NCBI GenBank assembly: GCA_003104995.1
Contig: PQAO01000026.1
Coordinates: 186,001 to 250,000 of the forward strand
Length of the DNA: 64,000 nucleotides
Direction of reading: 5' to 3'
Source: Dehalococcoidia bacterium
GTDB lineage: Bacteria > Chloroflexota > Dehalococcoidia > Tepidiformales > Tepidiformaceae
Every line of letters starts with the position of its first letter. The first letter of the stretch is position 1. Below, piece by piece: positions 18,329 through 25,477 of this stretch. The notes below the pieces were generated by a model. The model was not told the DNA's origin and ran no database searches. It worked only from the letters and a program-made list of their open reading frames with translations. The position numbers were made by a program, and so were the translations under genes.

Positions 18329-18463
18329 AGACGAAGTTTGTCAGCCCGTCGCGGACTATACGGCTCAGTTGGAATTGGAGCGCATCGACGCCGGTGCGGT
18401 TGACCTCGCTGGTGCTCGAACTCCTCGGCGGCGCTCTGAGCACCTTCGCGGGGTAAAAAGAAA

Positions 18464-18485
18464 GCGAACCCGGGTCTGGGTTCGC
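18464..18485 (-). terminator. Rho-independent-like terminator, minus strand
   Basis: A perfect 8-bp stem (GCGAACCC/GGGTTCGC, 6-nt loop) is followed on the minus strand by TTTCTTTTT. No minus-strand gene ends directly before it, so it may belong to a lost gene or block antisense transcription. The 18329-18540 gap also contains an open frame (VADYTAQLELERIDAGAVDL) with no start codon that I do not recognise. Confidence 0.55.
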
Positions 18486-18540
18486 CGAGGGACCACATTG
18501 GCTCCCCGAACCGAGTGAAGATCCGAACGCCTTCAAAATT

Positions 18541-18969
18541 ATGGCGCGCCTTTACCTTGACTGCACTGCGAAGCGTACCGACGGAGAACGCCGCTACCGA
18601 TTTCCCTGGGAGGCGCTACCTGAGGCAGCATATGCCTCGCCCAGCAAGAAGCGCCACATACGCCCCAATCCCGTAGGCATCGCGCGCGAATGGCGGCGGT
18701 CCATGGAAGAGCACGGTGAATCTCAAGCTCAACTCGCCCGGCGGCTCGGTGTCACGCGCGCTCGCATCACCCAGATGCTCCAGATCCTCGATCTCGATCC
18801 GGCCGTGCTGGCATACGTTGAGCACCACTCGACCCCCAACATCTCCGAGCGAACCCTGAGACGGCTGCGAGGACTATCAGCGGTGGACCAACGGAAGTTC
18901 ATCGCGGACTTGGCCGTTCCAGCACCACCGCCGGGTCGAGTGCCGTCCCCTCCGGGAAAACGCGGATGA
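18541..18969 (+). CDS. Helix-turn-helix protein (KorB/ParB-HTH-like)
   Basis: The protein has 142 residues. Residues about 60-100 (ESQAQLARRLGVTRARITQM, then LQILDLDPAVLAYVE) are a strong helix-turn-helix of the type in ParB/KorB and other plasmid regulators. The C-terminus is proline-rich. No nuclease or ParB N-terminal domain is present. Its place between the IS remnant and the AbiE pair suggests a regulator carried with the mobile region. Confidence 0.68.
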   Translation: MARLYLDCTAKRTDGERRYRFPWEALPEAAYASPSKKRHIRPNPVGIAREWRRSMEEHGESQAQLARRLGVTRARITQMLQILDLDPAVLAYVEHHSTPNISERTLRRLRGLSAVDQRKFIADLAVPAPPPGRVPSPPGKRG

Positions 18970-19013
18970 ACAGCGGAAGAAGACAATATCCGTCTGGACG
19001 AGGAATTAACGAC

Positions 19014-19043
19014 TTGTGCTGTACATCGAGCGCGATGTACACT
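19014..19043 (+). promoter_or_regulatory. Promoter with palindromic operator for the AbiE pair
   Basis: A 22-bp perfect palindrome, TGTACATCG-AGCG-CGATGTACA (19020-19041), lies 46 bp before the AbiEi start. TTGTGC (19014-19019) and TACACT (19038-19043) are plausible -35 and -10 elements with an 18-bp spacer, so the palindrome fills the spacer and overlaps the -10. Binding there would block RNA polymerase. AbiEi antitoxins are known to autoregulate; that this protein binds this site is an inference. Confidence 0.7.
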
Positions 19044-19087
19044 CTGGGTGGAAATTTTTCGTTCCTATCTGGAACTTGGGACCTTCG

Positions 19088-19918
19088 ATGAACCTAACAA
19101 GGGAATCCATCCGGGGCATATCAGCAACGCGTCGCGAAGACCTCACGGTACTCAGTCGCTCGTTCAATGAGCCGTTCAGTGCGGCACAGGCGGCTGAGGC
19201 ACTCGGCCTCGACCTAGCGAAGACGCGGCGACTTCTGGCTGCGCTAGCCGACGGTGGATGGCTTGCAAGGGTCCGCCACGGCTGGTACATCACCGTGCCG
19301 ATCGACGCGTCGGTACCGTCAGAGTGGCGAGAGGATCCATGGATCGTCGCTACCACGCTGTTTGCCCCCTGTTACATCGGAGGTTGGAGCGCGTGCGAGC
19401 ATTGGGGGCTCACCGATCAGATCTTTAGCGCCACTTACATCGTCGCTGCGAGGAAAGTGACACCGACCGACCAGATCATCCAAGGCAGCCGGTTCAAAAT
19501 ACACTCGGTCCAAGACGATTCGTTCTTCGGCACTCGCCGCGTCTGGCGACGGCGCACCGCAGTAGAGGTCTCAGATCCGCACCGCACCATCGTCGACATC
19601 ATGGATGCCCCCTCAGCCGCAGGTGGAGCTTTGCATGCCGCGGAAGTCCTTCGCGCGTACTTTGAAAGCGAGCATGTCGACGAAGACAAGCTCATCGACT
19701 ATGGCGACCGCCTGGGCCGCGGTGCTCTATTCAAGCGCCTCGGATATCTCATCGAGAATGAACATCTGGGGAGTGGGGGCCTAGTCAACCGCTGTCGCGA
19801 ACGCGTAAGCAAGGGAATCAGCTATCTCGATCCCGACGGGTCCGACAGCGGACGGATCGTCTCCCGCTGGAATCTCAAGGTGAACGTGTCACGGCTAGCC
19901 CCGTTGGAACAGCCATGA
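19088..19918 (+). CDS. AbiEi-family antitoxin/transcriptional regulator
   Basis: The protein has 276 residues. An N-terminal winged helix (about 18-60: SRSFNEPFSAAQAAEALGLD, then RRLLAALADGGWLARV) precedes the AbiEi body (GGWSACEHWGL, SDPHRTIVDIMD, AGGALHAAEVLRAY). AbiEi proteins are antitoxins of type IV toxin-antitoxin/abortive-infection systems and repress their own operon. The stop overlaps the AbiEii start (ATGA), as expected for a coupled pair. GC content here is visibly lower than in the men region, which suggests transfer. Confidence 0.85.
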   Translation: MNLTRESIRGISATRREDLTVLSRSFNEPFSAAQAAEALGLDLAKTRRLLAALADGGWLARVRHGWYITVPIDASVPSEWREDPWIVATTLFAPCYIGGWSACEHWGLTDQIFSATYIVAARKVTPTDQIIQGSRFKIHSVQDDSFFGTRRVWRRRTAVEVSDPHRTIVDIMDAPSAAGGALHAAEVLRAYFESEHVDEDKLIDYGDRLGRGALFKRLGYLIENEHLGSGGLVNRCRERVSKGISYLDPDGSDSGRIVSRWNLKVNVSRLAPLEQP

Positions 19919-21282
19919 TTGGCAGGGCAGACCTCGACGACCGCGTTCGGCGGTGGGGGCTGCGTGAGGACGTCGTCGAGAAGGACTACGTCCTTGGGTG
20001 GATGCTGTGGGGGATCGGTGCCGACCCGTTGCTTGGCTCAACATGGATCTTCAAGGGGGGCACGTGCCTGAAGAAGTGCTATCTGGAAACATACCGATTC
20101 TCCGAGGACCTGGACTTTACGGTCTTAGAGAACGGGCCAATCCAGCCCGGCGAGGTCATCGAGGCACTGGCCCCTGTCCTTGATCGGATCGGACAGGAAT
20201 CTGGTATCGACGTCTTGGTACGCCCGCCGACATGGCGTAACCGCCCGTCCGGGCGGTCAGCGGAAGGCCGCGTGTACTATCGGGGACCGCGCGGTGCCCC
20301 GACGCCAGCGAGCATCAAGCTCGATCTGACGAAGGACGAAGTGCTCGTTCGGCCGCCTGTGCTGAGACCGGTAAGTCATGACTACCCAGATACGCTGCCC
20401 GCGCCGGCACAGGTGCGCTGCTATGGATTCGAGGAGGTCTTCGCGGAGAAACTCCGGGCAATGGGGGAACGTGCGCGCCCACGTGATCTGTACGACGTCG
20501 TGAATCTGTTCCGTCGGCGGGAGTTTCGCCATCACGCGGCTCTGGTCAGCGAGGTCCTTGCGCAGAAGTGCGCCGCAAAAGGCGTGCCAATACCCTCGGA
20601 ACAAGGCATCCGTGATTCGCCGATGTTTGGTGAACTGCAGGCCGAGTGGGCAAACATGCTTGCTCATCAGCTACAGGCACTTCCGGGATTTGACCAGTTT
20701 TGGGACGAGATGCCTCGACTTTTTGCCTGGCTGAGCGGCATTCCTATTGACGATGAGACCGAGCTGGCTCCACTGGGCGTCGAGGATGAGATCTGGACAC
20801 CTCCCGCCACGTTCTGGACCACTGGTACCGGGAGTCGCCTCGAGCCTATTCGCTTTGCCGCAGCAAACCACCTCTTAGTTCAACTCGGCTACGGCGGCCA
20901 GAACCGATTGATCGAGCCTTACTCGCTGCGTCGCACCCGCGATGAGAATGTCGTGCTTCACGCCATCCGCGCAGACAGTGGCGAGCATCGCTCATACCGC
21001 CTTGATCGCATTCAGTCGGTCACGGCCACTACTCATCCGTTCCGGCCCAGGTATGTCGTCGAGTTCGCAAGCACAGGCCCAGTCCCGATCGCACCTTCCA
21101 CGTCGCGAGCTCCGCGGACACCGTCACGCGGTAGGTCCACGCTGTCTAACCAAACCTACATCGTCGTTTGCCCTCTTTGCGGCAAACGCTTCACGCGAGT
21201 CCGGCGAGGCACTCGCCTGCGCGCGCACAAAGATCCGAGCGGCTCGTGGAACTGCTCAAGCAGGAACGGATATCTGGAGTAG
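19915..21282 (+). CDS. AbiEii-family nucleotidyltransferase toxin with WYL-like and zinc-binding C-terminus
   Basis: The protein has 455 residues, longer than the usual AbiEii (about 300). The N-terminal domain has the AbiEii nucleotidyltransferase motifs IFKGGTCLKK and RFSEDLDF (the DxD centre), then FEEVFAEKLRAMGER and RPRDLYDVVN. Residues about 325-390 (IEPYSLRRTRDENVVLHAIR, then YRLDRIQSV) resemble a WYL ligand-sensing domain. The last 40 residues hold CPLCGKRF, RAHKDPSG and WNC, a probable zinc site. Toxicity by nucleotidyl transfer is a family inference; the added domains may sense a nucleic-acid trigger. Confidence 0.82.
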   Translation: MIGRADLDDRVRRWGLREDVVEKDYVLGWMLWGIGADPLLGSTWIFKGGTCLKKCYLETYRFSEDLDFTVLENGPIQPGEVIEALAPVLDRIGQESGIDVLVRPPTWRNRPSGRSAEGRVYYRGPRGAPTPASIKLDLTKDEVLVRPPVLRPVSHDYPDTLPAPAQVRCYGFEEVFAEKLRAMGERARPRDLYDVVNLFRRREFRHHAALVSEVLAQKCAAKGVPIPSEQGIRDSPMFGELQAEWANMLAHQLQALPGFDQFWDEMPRLFAWLSGIPIDDETELAPLGVEDEIWTPPATFWTTGTGSRLEPIRFAAANHLLVQLGYGGQNRLIEPYSLRRTRDENVVLHAIRADSGEHRSYRLDRIQSVTATTHPFRPRYVVEFASTGPVPIAPSTSRAPRTPSRGRSTLSNQTYIVVCPLCGKRFTRVRRGTRLRAHKDPSGSWNCSSRNGYLE

Positions 21283-21415
21283 TGGCCGCCCCCGGCGTGC
21301 GCTCCTGCAGCCAGTCTCCGCTCAGTCCCGACCGACGCCGAGCAGGCCGCGGTGGTACACGCGAGCTTCAGCCCCGTTCTCAGGTTCGGCCAGCGAGCCA
21401 GGACCAAGATCACGC

Positions 21416-23704
21416 TCACCCTGAGCCTTGGATCCGTTGTCGGACTTCTGCGCGCACGAGCAGATCTTGGGTTTGATAAGCACGCAGGGCGGCGACCATG
21501 TCGTTATAGACGGGTGCTCCTTCGGGCCCGGACACCGTCACGACTAGAGCGAAGCCTTGAGGCTCCGGCGCCTGTTCGGCCCTGTGCAGAAGGTCCACGA
21601 GTAGTCGCCAGTGTGTCGACCCCACTCCCTTGCTGAGCGAACGTCGGTAGCTCTTACTCGGGCTCCATTTGAATCCATGCCGGATAAGGTGTTCCTCTGT
21701 CGCTGATCCGGCTCGTTTTGGTTCCGGGGGGACTTGGCCTTTGTAGAGCAGCTCGCCGTCCGAGTTCACGGCGGGGCCCCACGTTCCGAGGGAAGCCGTG
21801 ACGTTTGCTCGGCAATACTCCAACCCGAACGCTCCGTTGCGCGGCGGCGAGTACACCAGTGTCATCTTGATCTCGCCTACGGATTTGCCGTGCGCCTGAA
21901 GACATGCAGGAAAGGGAAAAGGATCCAACTCCAGGCTGTGCCCCGGTTGTAACACGTCTTCAAAGATGACCGTCGCCGAGGACTCGGTGCACTTGATGAC
22001 TTTCAAGAATGAGTTGGCGATTCCAAAACCGTAGTAGTCGCGATCGGACGAGCTATGGGGCGCTGGGTACTCCGCCGCATGGAGCATGAGCGCCCGCACC
22101 AGGTTCATCGAAGGTTGAGGCTCGAGCGCATGCAGTACGTTCGCGAACGTAGCCGAAACCAGAGGCGTCGCCATACTCGTTCCGATGTCCTCGGCGACGG
22201 CTCCACCGGCGTTGAGCGACCGTATGCCAACCGACTGGAAATCAAAAGCCTGGTCGCAATTCCCGCCATAGTGGACAAGGTCCGGCTTCACGAGGTAGCT
22301 GGGGCCGGGGCCACGGCGCGAGAACGGCGATGGTGCCCGAACCTTGACGACGCTACCGATCTGCTCCGCGTGGGCGACCGCTCCTACCGTCAGTCCAACG
22401 ACCGAATCCGCGGGGGCACAGATGAGGTCGGCGGCACCGACGTCCTCCTGGGGTGGCCACGTCCGGGGGATCTGCACGAAATTACCAGCAGCGAGCACGA
22501 ACTGGACTTTATTCTCCGCTTGGATCTCGTCGAGAGCCTTCGCGAAATCGCTGAAGGCGTCGGCACGGCAGGGCTCGTTCGAGCTGAGCGAGAGATTCCA
22601 AACGCGTACCTCGCTTTGGTACTTCGGAACCACCTCGTGCAGAAGCGCGACCAAGTCTGACTCGAGTAGCGATCCGACCGGCCCGACGGCAGGGTTCATG
22701 TTCGGGATGGCGGTCACATCCAATATGCGGCAAGGTCCGCCAGTGTCTGCCACCCCAGATGAGTTCAGATCAGGTCCGAACGCAATCAGGCCCGCGACGA
22801 AGCTCCCGTGCTCATTGTCCTGCTCCGCTGCGTCCACGTACGACTCGCGGCCGATGATCCACGGCTGCAGAGGGCCACAGGTGGATGCCACTCCAGAATC
22901 GATGACACCAACAATGGGGTAGTCGCTAGCGGGATCAGGTACGGCTGCAGGAACACCCGAGATGCCCGGAACCGGTATTGAACTCTTTCTGACTGAATAG
23001 AACCTTGGGAGAACGCCTGCATGGCGGACCGATGGGTGCGTGGCTAACGTTCGTACCGGTGTCCGTGTCCGAATTACGAAGATCGTCAAATCGCGAGCAT
23101 AGCGAACAACCTGCGCAATCTCGGCGTCTTGCGCAGTGACGAATCTGCTGAAATCGGCGGTCATTTGTTCGTTCACATGGTTGTCTATGTAGTCAAATAA
23201 CTGAAACTTGGCAAGGCCGTCAGCACGAATCCGATCTTCTATGGATTCGATTTCTTCGGGTATGTCTGTTCCAAACCTGTCCTCATTGGTGAAGGGTAGT
23301 ATCGCCTCAAGTGTCGAGATGTTCGCGAGAGACTCCCGCGACGTACCGGAGACGATGTGCTCCCTGAGCCTGCCGAGACCAGCGACATCTACCTGGATCA
23401 ACAGTTCGTTCAAAGCGCTGACACCTAGGATGGGGCACGTGTCCGGGTTCAGCAGCCGTGACGGGCGGTGGCTCTTCGCTATCGCCTCCTTTTTGAGACG
23501 AGCCTTTGCGACGACTACTGCCCCGGGACGTGCCGAGGCTTCCGCCCGTACTGCCGCCGACAAGCGAGTTACGTCGGCTGCAAGCCGCTGGCGCACTGAC
23601 AGATCGACTGTCCCAAACTGTTTTCGCCCACCTCCGGCGGTGTCCCGGATATGCGTGCCTTGTTCCGGCGCGATGATCTTAATCGGAAGAAACTCATCCG
23701 CCAC
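21416..23704 (-). CDS. Subtilisin-like S8 serine protease, IetS-type
   Basis: The protein has 762 residues and the full S8 catalytic triad: Asp in PIVGVIDSGV, His in DNEHGSFVAGL and Ser in DIGTSMATPLVSA. There is no signal peptide, so it acts in the cytoplasm. The 260-residue N-terminal part is probably regulatory. The gene overlaps the upstream AAA-ATPase by 11 bp. This protease/ATPase pair is the IetAS arrangement (IetA ATPase, IetS protease), known from plasmid incompatibility work and reported as anti-phage. It converges on the AbiE operon. Confidence 0.83.
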   Translation of the reverse strand: MADEFLPIKIIAPEQGTHIRDTAGGGRKQFGTVDLSVRQRLAADVTRLSAAVRAEASARPGAVVVAKARLKKEAIAKSHRPSRLLNPDTCPILGVSALNELLIQVDVAGLGRLREHIVSGTSRESLANISTLEAILPFTNEDRFGTDIPEEIESIEDRIRADGLAKFQLFDYIDNHVNEQMTADFSRFVTAQDAEIAQVVRYARDLTIFVIRTRTPVRTLATHPSVRHAGVLPRFYSVRKSSIPVPGISGVPAAVPDPASDYPIVGVIDSGVASTCGPLQPWIIGRESYVDAAEQDNEHGSFVAGLIAFGPDLNSSGVADTGGPCRILDVTAIPNMNPAVGPVGSLLESDLVALLHEVVPKYQSEVRVWNLSLSSNEPCRADAFSDFAKALDEIQAENKVQFVLAAGNFVQIPRTWPPQEDVGAADLICAPADSVVGLTVGAVAHAEQIGSVVKVRAPSPFSRRGPGPSYLVKPDLVHYGGNCDQAFDFQSVGIRSLNAGGAVAEDIGTSMATPLVSATFANVLHALEPQPSMNLVRALMLHAAEYPAPHSSSDRDYYGFGIANSFLKVIKCTESSATVIFEDVLQPGHSLELDPFPFPACLQAHGKSVGEIKMTLVYSPPRNGAFGLEYCRANVTASLGTWGPAVNSDGELLYKGQVPPEPKRAGSATEEHLIRHGFKWSPSKSYRRSLSKGVGSTHWRLLVDLLHRAEQAPEPQGFALVVTVSGPEGAPVYNDMVAALRAYQTQDLLVRAEVRQRIQGSG

Positions 23705-24833
23705 GGCTCTTCTCCTTGTTCAGCACATTGCTGATCTTGCCTTTGCTGATGCCGAGAATCTCGGCGACAACATCGTATGTAAAGACCTTTGGATCTCGCG
23801 CTCGGAGCCAGCGAATGCGCTCGCTGGTATCCACTGGGTATTCAGTGAGAACCCCGAGACGTCGCCGGCGTCCGACCGTTAGGAGTGATGCAAACGTGGA
23901 CGCCAAGGTGGCTGTCTGCTCCGGCGCGAAAGCACGTTCTCGTGAGATCGCGGAGCCGAGTAATTCGATGTCAGCCGGCGTTAACCCGTCCGTCAGAGCA
24001 GCAAGTACGCGCAACGTCTGCGGAGGGACGGGCCCTGGCAAATACATACCTAGAATGGTCTCTCGTTCGGCAATGCCAGGGAGACTCACTTCCATCTGGA
24101 ATTCGAACCGTCGCCACACGGCAGGATCGAGGAGATGCGGATGATTCGTCGCCGCAACCACGACGACGTCGGACGACAACAGATCGATGTTCTGAAGCAG
24201 GCTATTCACCACCCGCTTTAATTCTCCCATTTCGTGAGCGTCGTCACGCTTTTTGGCGACGGCGTCGAACTCGTCAAGAAACAAGACACAAGGGAGTTGA
24301 TCGACGAAATCGAACAGGGCTCGAAGATTCTTAGCCGTGTTCCCGAGGAGAGAGGACACAAGGGCATCTAGGCGGGCGGTGACGAGGGGCCGATCTATCC
24401 TTGCCGCGAGGAATCTCGCGGTCTGCGATTTCCCACAGCCGGGAGGACCAAACATTAGGAGATGGCCCGGTTTCGTGATTCCGAGCTTCAGGAGCTCAGA
24501 CCGACGTTCCCACGCCTGAACGAAGTCATCGAGTATGGCTCGCGCGTCCGGCGGCAGCACCAATGGAGCCTCATCGAGCAGCGGCCGGGACGTGACCGCC
24601 AGCGCCAGGCGCGACTCATTGTCGACTGGGAGTCCTGGTCGTGGCCCAACCTTTGCCGACCGAAGACTGCTGGTGCCGATCTTCCGGACCACATCACGGA
24701 TAAGCTTGCTGCTGGTGGGGTCGTTCTCCGAGTCGAGCTTGGAGGCCAAGAACTCCGCGTAGCGATCGACCTTGGCCGCATCTCGCTGGAGCCCTCCTTC
24801 GATGAGCTTCAGGACCTCGGGAAGATGTTCCAC
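23694..24833 (-). CDS. AAA+ ATPase, IetA-type
   Basis: The protein has 379 residues. The AAA core has Walker A GPPGCGKSQ, Walker B CVLFLDEFD, sensor-1 VVVVAATNH and an arginine-finger-region PAVWRRFE. The N-terminal 70 residues are helical. The C-terminus ends with a small helix-turn-helix-like unit (YDVVAEILGISKGKISNVL). It is thought to activate or deliver substrates to the S8 protease encoded next. The start is GTG 24833 with GGAG 5 bp upstream. Confidence 0.82.
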   Translation of the reverse strand: MEHLPEVLKLIEGGLQRDAAKVDRYAEFLASKLDSENDPTSSKLIRDVVRKIGTSSLRSAKVGPRPGLPVDNESRLALAVTSRPLLDEAPLVLPPDARAILDDFVQAWERRSELLKLGITKPGHLLMFGPPGCGKSQTARFLAARIDRPLVTARLDALVSSLLGNTAKNLRALFDFVDQLPCVLFLDEFDAVAKKRDDAHEMGELKRVVNSLLQNIDLLSSDVVVVAATNHPHLLDPAVWRRFEFQMEVSLPGIAERETILGMYLPGPVPPQTLRVLAALTDGLTPADIELLGSAISRERAFAPEQTATLASTFASLLTVGRRRRLGVLTEYPVDTSERIRWLRARDPKVFTYDVVAEILGISKGKISNVLNKEKSRGG

Positions 24834-24845
24834 ATGGAGCTCCGC

Positions 24846-24935
24846 ATGAACATGGAGCTACTTTCGTGAACATCAGTCCTCCCGTCAAGGACGTCGCGGC
24901 ATAAAATATGAACCTGGAGCCCAGGGAATGAACAT
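24846..24935 (-). promoter_or_regulatory. Spaced heptamer repeats upstream of the ietAS-like operon
   Basis: Four copies of (A/G)TGAAC(A/C) begin at 24846, 24866, 24908 and 24928 on the plus strand, that is 20, 42 and 20 bp apart (about two, four and two helical turns). An AT-rich stretch (ATAAAATATG, 24901-24910) lies among them. All are just upstream of the AAA-ATPase start on the minus strand, as expected for cooperative operator sites. The rest of 24936-25134 shows no feature. Confidence 0.45.
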
Positions 24936-25134
24936 CGACAGTGTACCCGACGTACGAGGCCAATGCGGCGTGGATCCCCGACGGCGCCCATAGCGGCCGG
25001 CTCGGCCGGCCCCGTAGAAATCGTTGTTCGCCAGCACGGTGACTGCACAAAACATCGGTCGGCGCATCAAGTCGAATCGAGGAGCCGCGAATTGATCTTG
25101 GTAGTCGCGGCTCCTCGCCGATGATGCATTTCAC

Positions 25135-25248
25135 CTAGTAAGGCGAGATGCGATAGCGAGGATAGTCGTCGAAGTACCCCTCGCGCTCCAGATCCTCGAA
25201 CGTCACCCTCCGCTCGAAGGTCATCGCCGCGTCGGCCGCCGTGACCAT
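25135..25248 (-). pseudogene. Small acidic protein or 3' end of a decayed gene
   Basis: ATG 25248 opens a 37-codon frame with protein-like composition (MTFERRVTFEDLEREGYFDD, YPRYRISPY). Just upstream, in another frame, 25249-25325 also reads protein-like (WVARWLDGGKADHYAHAEVY), so the two may be parts of one gene broken by indels. It lies downstream of the helicase gene on the same strand. No family is recognised. Confidence 0.35.
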
Positions 25249-25477
25249 ATGCAGTAGACCTCAGCATGCGCGTAATGGTCAGCCTTTCCGCCGTCGAGCC
25301 AGCGGGCGACCCAGTTCCGTTAGCGTCCTGCTCCATCGTCCGGCGCTGCGCCAGCACCTGGCGGCAATACTCTCCAAGGCCCTCACGGGAGCGACGGCTT
25401 CGAGCTCGCTTGCGCCAGCCACAAAAAAATCACCGCCGCCTTTGCAGGAAGGTGGGGAGAGGCCTCTCCCCACCTTC

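Noticed and set aside
21352-21640. Plus-strand frames opposite the S8 protease end
   Set aside because: They lie antisense to an intact protease and do not resemble proteins.
25067-25357. Minus-strand 96-codon frame
   Set aside because: Gly/Arg-rich composition typical of a shadow; neighbouring frames have more protein-like pieces.
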